A program made the translations under genes and the position numbers. From the NCBI GenBank assembly GCA_049115955.1, contig JAGDZJ010000007.1:1-64000 (forward strand): a DNA stretch of 64,000 nt, in the 5' to 3' direction. The stretch comes from Salinispirillum sp049115955. GTDB taxonomy: Bacteria > Pseudomonadota > Gammaproteobacteria > Pseudomonadales > Natronospirillaceae. Below the pieces are notes generated by a model, which made no database searches, had not been told where the DNA came from, and saw only the letters and a program-made list of their open reading frames with translations. Shown in pieces: positions 36,971 through 43,383 of this stretch (position 1 is the stretch's first letter; every line of letters starts with the position of its first letter).

Positions 36971-37093
36971 AACGCCATTAAATACCCTATAGAGCCCCTA
37001 AAACCGAACATCCGAACCAAGTAAAAATTTGATTCGCCCAGCACCCAACAACATGCTGCCCAATTATTAACTTCACTTTCTGACCAGCTACCG

Positions 37094-37210
37094 CACTTCA
37101 GAGGGTAGGTATGGGATTCGCGGGGCGTCTGCCGCCATGGATGGCGGCAGCGAGCCAGCAGGGATGCTTTTACGGCGTCCCCAAGAATCCCATACTTACC
37201 TGACGAAGTG
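37094..37210 (+). repeat. Structured intergenic repeat, subfamily A, copy 3
   Basis: The outer stem pairs 37094-37099 with 37205-37210 and 37103-37119 with 37185-37201, the latter with two G-T wobbles. Inside: hairpin 1 (37130-37149, TGCCGCCA arms, TGGA loop), GCGAGCC, hairpin 2 (37157-37168, AGCA/TGCT arms, GGGA loop), TTTACGGCGTCC. It begins downstream of the leuD stop (37234) in the leuD-leuB gap. The remainder of this gap (36971-37093) shows no gene. Confidence 0.82.
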
Positions 37211-37233
37211 AGTCGAGGTCGGTCTTTGATTCT

Positions 37234-37872
37234 CTATTGGAACAACCATGGCGCTTCCGCCTTGCGCTTTTCTTCGTACGCGCGAATCGTATCCGCGCGC
37301 TCCAGCGTCAAGCCGATGTCATCGAGCCCGTTGACCAAGCAATGCTTGCGGAAGCTGTCGATATCAAAAGACCATGACTGACCCGTCGATGTGCGCACTT
37401 CTTGCGCTGGCAAATCGACGGTTAACTCAAAACCCGGCTCGGCGTACATCGCCGCAAACAACTGCGCCACCGCCGACTCTGGCAGGATGACGGGCAGAAC
37501 CCCGTTCTTGAAACAGTTATTGTAGAAAATATCCGCATAACTGGGCGCAATGATGACACGGAAACCGAAGTCTTCGAGCGCCCACGGTGCGTGCTCACGG
37601 CTTGAACCACAACCGAAGTTCTCCCGCGCCAACAGAATGCTCGCACCCTGATAACGCTCCTGATTCAGCGGGAAGTCAAGGTTCAATGGCCGCTGACTGT
37701 TGTCCATGCCCGGCTCACCTTCGTCGAGGTAACGCAACTCATCGAACAGGTTCGGGCCAAATCCACTGCGCTTGATAGATTTCAGGAACTGCTTCGGAAT
37801 GATCATGTCGGTATCGACATTGGCACGGTCCATCGGTGCGACCAAGCCTTGGTGTACAGTTAATGCTTTCAT
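37234..37872 (-). CDS. leuD: 3-isopropylmalate dehydratase small subunit
   Basis: Swivel subunit of isopropylmalate isomerase, pairing with LeuC. About 212 residues starting MKALTVHQGLVAPMDRANVD. Family signatures are NVDTDMIIPKQFLK and ENFGCGSSREHAPWALEDFG (active-site serine and arginine region). ATG 37872 overlaps the leuC stop as ATGA, so LeuC and LeuD are translationally coupled. Confidence 0.98.
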   Translation of the reverse strand: MKALTVHQGLVAPMDRANVDTDMIIPKQFLKSIKRSGFGPNLFDELRYLDEGEPGMDNSQRPLNLDFPLNQERYQGASILLARENFGCGSSREHAPWALEDFGFRVIIAPSYADIFYNNCFKNGVLPVILPESAVAQLFAAMYAEPGFELTVDLPAQEVRTSTGQSWSFDIDSFRKHCLVNGLDDIGLTLERADTIRAYEEKRKAEAPWLFQ

Positions 37873-39299
37873 GCTTGGGCACTCCATTCTCTGACGTCAA
37901 CAAAGTGGCCAGCCACCGCTGCGGCAGCGGCCATCGCAGGGCTAACCAAGTGTGTACGCCCACCGAAGCCCTGACGGCCTTCAAAGTTGCGGTTGGAGGT
38001 CGAGGCGCAATGTTCACCGGCACCCAGTTTGTCGGCATTCATTGCCAAACACATAGAACATCCGGGCTCACGCCACTCAAAACCAGCCGCGGTGAATATC
38101 TGATCCAAGCCTTCGGCTTCCGCCTGCTTCTTAACCAAGCCGGAGCCGGGTACGACCAAGGCTTGTTTCAAGCTGCTGGCCACGCGCTTACCTTTAACCA
38201 CGGCGGCGGCGGCGCGCAAATCTTCAATACGCGAATTGGTGCACGAACCGATAAAGACGCGGTCCAGTTTGATGTCGGTAATGGCTTGGCCTTCTTGCAA
38301 GCCCATGTATTCCAGCGCACGCGCTAATCCAGTGCGGCGGCTGTCGCTGTTCATATCGGCCATGGTTGGCACTTTGCTGGTTACGCTCGCTACCATTTCC
38401 GGTGAGGTGCCCCAGGTTACCTGTGGTTCGATGTCTTTGGCGTCAATGACGACGACCTTGTCAAAATGTGCATCGTCATCGCTGACCAGTTCGCGCCAGT
38501 TGGCGACGGCTTTTTCCCACAAGTCACCTTTGGGCGCAAAGGGACGGCCTTTAAAATAGTCGATGGTGGTTTGATCCACCGCCACCATGCCAGCGCGAGC
38601 GCCCGCTTCGATGGCCATGTTACAGACCGTCATGCGACCTTCCATCGACAGGCTCTGAATGGCAGTGCCGCCAAATTCAATGGCGCAGCCATTGCCGCCA
38701 GCGGTGCCTATCACGCCAATGATGTGCAATACGACGTCTTTGGCGGTAACACCCGCACCCAGTTCGCCATCAACACGCACCAGCATGTTCTGCATTTTCT
38801 GCTGAATCAAACACTGTGTAGCCAGTACGTGTTCGACTTCGGACGTGCCGATGCCATGCGCGAGTGCGCCGAATGCGCCGTGCGTGGAGGTATGGGAGTC
38901 ACCACAGACGATGGTCATGCCGGGCAAGGTTGCGCCCTGCTCTGGCCCCATGACATGGACGATGCCTTGGCGTTCGTCGCCCATGTCAAATTTGAGGATG
39001 CCGAGTTCGCTGCAGTTGTCGTCTAATGTTTGTACCTGAATGCGTGAGATAGGATCCACAATGCCGGCAATGCCCGACTTCCGCTCTTCTACGGTAGTGG
39101 GTACGTTGTGATCTGGCGTGGCAATGTTAGCATCCAGTCGCCACGGCTTCCGCGCTGCAAGGCGCAAACCCTCAAAGGCCTGTGGCGAGGTCACTTCATG
39201 CAGTAACTGTCGATCAATATAGATGAGACAGCTACCATCATCGCGGGCCTCTACGAGGTGTGCGTCCCACAACTTGTCATACAATGTTTTACCAGCCAC
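37869..39299 (-). CDS. leuC: 3-isopropylmalate dehydratase large subunit
   Basis: Aconitase-family subunit with a [4Fe-4S] cluster. 476 residues starting at GTG 39299 (AGKTLYDKLWDAHLV) with AGGAGT 7 bases upstream. Cluster cysteines are in FIGSCTNSRIEDL and EPGCSMCLAMNADKL. VCGDSHTSTHGAFGALAHGI and RNFEGRQGFGGRTHLVSPAM are also diagnostic. A LysR gene is divergent 442 bases away, and the gap holds two repeat elements. Confidence 0.98.
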   Translation of the reverse strand: MAGKTLYDKLWDAHLVEARDDGSCLIYIDRQLLHEVTSPQAFEGLRLAARKPWRLDANIATPDHNVPTTVEERKSGIAGIVDPISRIQVQTLDDNCSELGILKFDMGDERQGIVHVMGPEQGATLPGMTIVCGDSHTSTHGAFGALAHGIGTSEVEHVLATQCLIQQKMQNMLVRVDGELGAGVTAKDVVLHIIGVIGTAGGNGCAIEFGGTAIQSLSMEGRMTVCNMAIEAGARAGMVAVDQTTIDYFKGRPFAPKGDLWEKAVANWRELVSDDDAHFDKVVVIDAKDIEPQVTWGTSPEMVASVTSKVPTMADMNSDSRRTGLARALEYMGLQEGQAITDIKLDRVFIGSCTNSRIEDLRAAAAVVKGKRVASSLKQALVVPGSGLVKKQAEAEGLDQIFTAAGFEWREPGCSMCLAMNADKLGAGEHCASTSNRNFEGRQGFGGRTHLVSPAMAAAAAVAGHFVDVREWSAQA

Positions 39300-39361
39300 G
39301 CTGACACTCCTACTCTCATTATTTTTCTCGGACCCGACAGTGTGCAAGGTGCACCGGCTGA

Positions 39362-39453
39362 CTCTTAGGCCTCTTTCAGGGACGCCGTAAACCCATCCAT
39401 GGGGGCTCGTTGCGGACTTCCTGTCCGCAAACGCCCTTAAAGAGGCCTAAGAG
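39362..39453 (-). repeat. Structured intergenic repeat, subfamily A, copy 4
   Basis: Perfect 15-bp outer stem CTCTTAGGCCTCTTT (39362-39376) with 39439-39453. Read on minus: hairpin 1 (39412-39428, GCGGAC arms), AACGAGCC, hairpin 2 (39392-39403, CCCA/TGGG arms, TGGA loop) and TTTACGGCGTCC. The core is as in copy 3 but all three stems are different. It lies 63 bases upstream of the leuC start, so a leuC transcript starting further up would contain it. Confidence 0.82.
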
Positions 39454-39527
39454 CCCACCGTCACACCGCTAGCCCTTCAGCACGCCCAAACCATTGAAAA
39501 ACACATGATGGGTGGCTGTAGAGGCTA

Positions 39528-39640
39528 GGCACTGGCGCAGGCCCTGCCTGCAAGGTGCGTGTGCCGCCATGGATGGCGGCAACGAGCCTACAGGGACGTA
39601 TTTACGGCGTCACCTGAAAGGCAGGGCCTGCACCAGTGCC
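39528..39640 (+). repeat. Structured intergenic repeat, subfamily A, copy 5
   Basis: The 22-base outer arms (39528-39549 with 39619-39640) pair except at one position. Inside: hairpin 1 (39562-39581, TGCCGCCA arms, TGGA loop), ACGAGCC, hairpin 2 (39589-39600, TACA/CGTA arms, GGGA loop), TTTACGGCGTC. It is about 100 bases upstream of the LysR gene and opposite in orientation to copy 4. Confidence 0.82.
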
Positions 39641-39681
39641 GGGTTATTCTGGTATTTCTTTAATGGAAGGAATTTTAACGC

Positions 39682-39719
39682 TTGCATAAAAATAAAACAA
39701 ATTCATAATTTTTATGCAA
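39682..39719. promoter_or_regulatory. 12-bp inverted repeat, probable LysR operator
   Basis: TTGCATAAAAAT (39682-39693) and ATTTTTATGCAA (39708-39719) are perfect complements 14 bases apart and AT-rich. They end 22 bases before the LysR ATG, where LysR-type regulators often bind to control themselves and the divergent gene. A nested CATAA-TTT-TTATG lies in the right half. Confidence 0.6.
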
Positions 39720-39741
39720 TTGATAACCAGTAGGAATGTGA

Positions 39742-40620
39742 ATGGACATCCAAGGCTTGCAAGCGTTTCTGGCGGTCAGTGCTTACGGCAGCTTTTCTGA
39801 GGCAGCGCTGCGCCTGCACCTCACACAACCGGCGATCAGCAAACGTATTCAAAATCTTGAACACCAACTGGGCACCGCCTTGTTTGACCGCATCGGGCGT
39901 AAGATCCACCTGACAGACGCAGGCAAAGCCCTGATCCCCGCCGCACAGCGCATTATACAGGAAATGGACAACGCCACGCGCACCATGCAGAACTTAGCCA
40001 ACTTAGTCGCCGGGAAACTGTCTTTCGCCACCAGCCACCACATTGGCTTGCATCGCTTACCCGCATTGTTGCAACGCTTCAATGAAAGCCACCCGCAGGT
40101 TGAATTGGATATTCACTTTCTTGAATCCGAATTGGCCTACCAAGCGGTGGAAAAGCGTGAAGTTGAGCTGGCATTCGTGACGATGACAGGCCAACAAAGC
40201 CGTCTCTTGCAGCAAGACAAGCTGTGGCACGATGAACTCACGTTTGTGGCATCGCCACGGCATTTTTTGGCACGCAAGATGGATCTGCAACTGAACGAGT
40301 TGTGCTACACACCCGCCATTTTGCCTTATGAGACGTCGGCGACCTATCAGGTGATTCGCCAACAATTTGAGAAGCGCAAACTGCCGATCAAAACGTCTCT
40401 ACCCGTGAACTATTTGGAAACCATCAAGATGATGGTCTCCGTTGGTTTGGGCTGGAGTGTGCTGCCGACCATCATGGTGGATGAGCAATTGACGGAGCTG
40501 TCGGTGGCCAGTGAGCCATTGAGCCGTTCGCTTGGGGTTATCTGGCTGAAAGACCGGACATTATCGAATGCGGCGCAGGCTTTCTTGGCGCAAACCAAGG
40601 CGGCGCAGGTGCGGAAATAA
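39742..40620 (+). CDS. LysR-type transcriptional regulator divergent from leuC
   Basis: 292 residues. The N-terminal winged helix (MDIQGLQAFLAVSAYGSFSE, AALRLHLTQPAISKRIQNLE, LFDRIGRKIHLTDAGK) occupies residues 1-65, followed by a linker helix and a periplasmic-binding-like effector domain. The divergent position next to leuCD suggests control of leucine synthesis, which is an inference. Its 3' end overlaps the convergent rhombosortase-like gene by 60 bases. Confidence 0.93.
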   Translation: MDIQGLQAFLAVSAYGSFSEAALRLHLTQPAISKRIQNLEHQLGTALFDRIGRKIHLTDAGKALIPAAQRIIQEMDNATRTMQNLANLVAGKLSFATSHHIGLHRLPALLQRFNESHPQVELDIHFLESELAYQAVEKREVELAFVTMTGQQSRLLQQDKLWHDELTFVASPRHFLARKMDLQLNELCYTPAILPYETSATYQVIRQQFEKRKLPIKTSLPVNYLETIKMMVSVGLGWSVLPTIMVDEQLTELSVASEPLSRSLGVIWLKDRTLSNAAQAFLAQTKAAQVRK

Positions 40621-41196
40621 CCAAGCAGACAACGCCACTAACGTACCAATTATCGCTCCTATCATAGCCCCATAGGCATGCGCTTCGGTCAATACCGTGC
40701 CTTCCAGATTGCCGAGATAAATCGGTGTAGAGGAACTGTGGCCTACCCATTGCTCCCAGCCCACCTTGCCCACGATGAGCAACACCATGAACCACTTCCA
40801 TAACGGACGAAATTGCGGGCTTAATATCACCGCCAACAGCACCCAGCCGTGGAGTGTGCCAGAAAGTCCGCGATAAACAGCCACATCCGGTTCGACGACG
40901 TAGATAGCAACACCCAGCAAAAAATTCATAACAAGCAATAGAGGCAAACCCGGCCAACGATTCATCCACACCGGAGCGAGCAAAGTCGCCAGCAGCAAGC
41001 CCAGGCTATTCATCACTGTATGGGCGACATTGCCGTGAGCGAAATGACCGCTAATCAACCCCCACCATTGACCCTGCTCTACCGCCACACGGGAATACTG
41101 CCAAACATCGACCCACACCAGCCCTAGCAAACAGAGTAAAACGACGATCAGCGGCGTTATGAAGTGAATTAAAAAAGATGGGATGAGATTGCGCAT
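40561..41196 (-). CDS. rrtA: Rhomboid-family intramembrane serine protease, rhombosortase-like
   Basis: About 211 residues with roughly six membrane helices. The catalytic serine is in YRGLSGTLHGW and the catalytic histidine in TEAHAYGAMIGAIIGT. The GLSGxLHG form and small size fit rhombosortases, which process GlyGly-CTERM proteins at the cell surface. HFAHGNVAHTVMNSLGLLL is the usual helix 2 signature. I chose ATG 41196 from the hydrophobic start RNLIPSFLIHFITP. No good ribosome site separates it from ATG at 41217. No GlyGly-CTERM substrate is in the window. An ordinary rhomboid is the alternative. Confidence 0.82.
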   Translation of the reverse strand: MRNLIPSFLIHFITPLIVVLLCLLGLVWVDVWQYSRVAVEQGQWWGLISGHFAHGNVAHTVMNSLGLLLATLLAPVWMNRWPGLPLLLVMNFLLGVAIYVVEPDVAVYRGLSGTLHGWVLLAVILSPQFRPLWKWFMVLLIVGKVGWEQWVGHSSSTPIYLGNLEGTVLTEAHAYGAMIGAIIGTLVALSAWLFPHLRRLGLRQESLRRIR

Positions 41197-41302
41197 GCCG
41201 CAAGCATAGCAGAGCATGACCGCTAAAAAACTACTTCCTGTTTGCCCTTTGCGCGGAAATTCGCTACAAAGCCTGTTCGATTTTTTGCAGGACATTTTTA
41301 CT

Positions 41303-42202
41303 GTGTGGTTTAAAAACGCCTTCGTTTATCAAATACGTGACACCGAATTTCTCCAACGCCTGGGTAAGGGCGCGAACTTGGAGCAGCATGCGTTCCATCA
41401 CTGCCTGCCAACACAACCTGTCAGCCTGGGTCTGATACCACCACACGGCGAGATGACCGAACTCCAGCTTTCGACACAAAACTTTCTGGTCTGGCAGTTA
41501 CGCCGCGAAGAACGCTTGTTGCCCAGTGCCGTGGTCAATGAAGTATTGGCGGACAAGATCAGCGAACTACAGCGCAAAGAAGACCGTCGCGTCGGGCGCA
41601 ACGAAAAGATGGATCTCAAAGACGAGGTTACTTTGGAGTTGTTGCCGCGCGCCTTTACGCGCAGTCAGCACCATATGGTGATTGCTGATTTTAAATCAGG
41701 CTGGCTGTATGTGCAGTGCGGCAGCGAAGCCCGTGCCGACGACATCACTGCGTACTTGCGTGACGCCTTTGGTGAACTGCCGGTGCTACCATTGGGCTCG
41801 CTGTGCCAGCCGGAGCCGGTGATCGCCAACTGGCTGATCAGTGGTGAATTCCCTGAAGGCATCGCTGTGATGGACGAGTTAGCGCTGCGCCATGGTACCG
41901 AAGACGGCACCATTAAAGTTCGCCAGTTGCCGTGGGACAGTGAAGAAGTGCAAAACTTGTTGAACGCTGGCTATCGCCCCAGCGAAGTATTGTTGAACTG
42001 GAACGAGCAAGTGACTGTGCTGTTGAACGACAAATGCGTTTTCAAGCGCCTGAAGTACGCCGACGATATGCTAGAGCAAGCAGCGCAGGAAGGCGGCGAT
42101 TCAGCATTGGCCGAATGGGAAGCTGGCCTGCACATTATGACGGCCGCGTTACGCAGCCTAGCGGACCAAACACTGCTCTGGTTTCGCCAAGAGCCTGCTT
42201 AA
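41303..42202 (+). CDS. rdgC: Recombination-associated protein RdgC
   Basis: Ring-shaped DNA-binding protein that limits RecA activity. 299 residues. The start is GTG 41303 (then WFKNAFVYQI, matching the family N terminus), with AGGACA upstream. Family stretches include EERLLPSAVVNEVLADKI, LKDEVTLELLPRAFTRSQ, and RLKYADDMLEQ near the end. The longer frame to 41216 adds sequence not seen in the family. It overlaps the convergent DUF2489 gene by 4 bases. Confidence 0.95.
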   Translation: MWFKNAFVYQIRDTEFLQRLGKGANLEQHAFHHCLPTQPVSLGLIPPHGEMTELQLSTQNFLVWQLRREERLLPSAVVNEVLADKISELQRKEDRRVGRNEKMDLKDEVTLELLPRAFTRSQHHMVIADFKSGWLYVQCGSEARADDITAYLRDAFGELPVLPLGSLCQPEPVIANWLISGEFPEGIAVMDELALRHGTEDGTIKVRQLPWDSEEVQNLLNAGYRPSEVLLNWNEQVTVLLNDKCVFKRLKYADDMLEQAAQEGGDSALAEWEAGLHIMTAALRSLADQTLLWFRQEPA

Positions 42203-42687
42203 CGCTGGCTTTGTGAGCGCGCTGCCCCTACGGTTTTAAAGGCATAGGTTTCCAACACGCGAGCAGAGGCTAACAGGTCTACTTTGTGCTTTTGCTCGTG
42301 TTGCTCGCGCTCATAGTCTTGACGTTTACGCTCTGTCGGACTCAGGGCTTTGCGCGCGTCATGCGTCGCCATGTCCTTCACCGCTTCGTAAAGCGTATCG
42401 AACACCGAAAACTGCTCCCGTTCCTGAACATCCAATTCCAAACCATCCATCAGATGCTTGATCCGAATCGCGCCTTCAGAGGGATTCAGGTCTTCGTGCA
42501 CCAGGTTTTTCGCGATGATCTGAATGCTGTCTTGCAAAAAGGCTTCATGCGCCTGCTTCTGGCGCTCGAACTCGGCGTCATGCAGAGCTTGCTTCTGGCG
42601 ATGCTGATACAAGCGATAGTGCAACCAACCGGCGTACACTGCCAACGCCAGTACTATGACGACGCCTAATGAAACCCACAGCATCAT
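42199..42687 (-). CDS. DUF2489-like single-pass membrane protein
   Basis: 162 residues. An N-terminal membrane helix (about 3-24, LWVSLGVVIVLALAVYAGWL) precedes a charged helical part with QIIAKNLVHEDLNPSEGAIRI, which I recognise as DUF2489-like. The function is unknown. The start overlaps the YheU-like gene stop (ATGA), making it the last gene of the zipA-ligA small-gene run. The end overlaps rdgC by 4 bases. Confidence 0.7.
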   Translation of the reverse strand: MMLWVSLGVVIVLALAVYAGWLHYRLYQHRQKQALHDAEFERQKQAHEAFLQDSIQIIAKNLVHEDLNPSEGAIRIKHLMDGLELDVQEREQFSVFDTLYEAVKDMATHDARKALSPTERKRQDYEREQHEQKHKVDLLASARVLETYAFKTVGAARSQSQR

Positions 42688-42974
42688 AGCAGCACTCTAC
42701 CCTTGACCAGTTCATCGAAATCAGTGCGGCGAAACAATCGGCAGCTCTGCGCGGCGCCGTCAAACACCAACACCCAGTCGCCGTGCGCTAGGCCGGCTTT
42801 CACATTTTCCATTTGCGCATTGATGTCGAAACTCTCCACCGTGTGATCGGCCAGTTCACTGATCAAATGCGCTTGAATGACACCGTCTAACGCCTCTTCA
42901 GACAGCTCGCCCCAAGGAATTTGGACGATGTCATCGGCCGTCGTGTCGTCATTGTTTGAATAATCCAAGTTCAT
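42684..42974 (-). CDS. yheU: YheU-like UPF0270 protein
   Basis: 96 residues. IPWGELSEEALDGVIQAHLI and MENVKAGLAHGDWVLVFD match the small UPF0270/YheU family, which has no known function. An acidic ~18-residue N-terminal extension (NLDYSNNDDTTADD) precedes the domain. ATG 42974 follows GGGAGC and lies within the end of the preceding gene (26-base overlap). Confidence 0.82.
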   Translation of the reverse strand: MNLDYSNNDDTTADDIVQIPWGELSEEALDGVIQAHLISELADHTVESFDINAQMENVKAGLAHGDWVLVFDGAAQSCRLFRRTDFDELVKGRVLL

Positions 42975-43383
42975 GCTCCCATTCGCATTGTATCCGCATG
43001 TCTTTGCTGCCTGGTGCGTGAAAGTCCGCCTGACTTTCCCAGGAAAATACATGCTTACCGCTCAGTTCGGTTTCCAGGTAGACCGTAGCAGAGCGCCAAT
43101 ACATGTCCAGTAATAAGCGTTCAAATTTGGCTAGCCAGCGCTCCCATTCGTATTCAACGGCGCGGTACGAGCCAGCAAACTGAATCAGCGGTGTAAGGTA
43201 GGTACCCTGTTCTTCATGGATACCCGGTAAGTGAAACATGTCAGCGGTCAAAAAAGGAAAATCATCAGACTGCCCTAGGGCCAATACGGCGTTACGGTTA
43301 GTTTGCCGATAATGCAAACTTTGAAACCGGTCGTGGGAGGATACGGAACGTATAACCCCGTAGACCAATGTTTCTTGATCCAT
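42949..43383 (-). CDS. Conserved-looking protein of unknown function coupled to ligA
   Basis: 144 residues, no signal peptide or membrane helix. I do not recognise a family. The C-terminal half is rich in aromatics (VEYEWERWLAKFERLLLDMY, HVFSWESQADFH). The ATG shares one base with the ligA stop (TGATG) and has GGGAGC upstream, which with the overlap into yheU supports a real gene. The position suggests expression with DNA ligase but proves no shared role. Confidence 0.75.
   Translation of the reverse strand: MDQETLVYGVIRSVSSHDRFQSLHYRQTNRNAVLALGQSDDFPFLTADMFHLPGIHEEQGTYLTPLIQFAGSYRAVEYEWERWLAKFERLLLDMYWRSATVYLETELSGKHVFSWESQADFHAPGSKDMRIQCEWEHELGLFKQ

Noticed and set aside
37094..39640. Integron attC sites
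   Set aside because: The folded shape is suggestive, but the R''/R' core (RYYYAAC and GTTRRRY) is absent and no integrase is in the window.
36781..39660. CRISPR array, because short similar segments recur near leuC and leuD
   Set aside because: The copies are not evenly spaced, each has a different outer stem, and there are no spacers or cas genes.
39512..39733. 73-codon plus frame as a gene
   Set aside because: It overlaps repeat copy 5 and the LysR operator and has no ribosome site.
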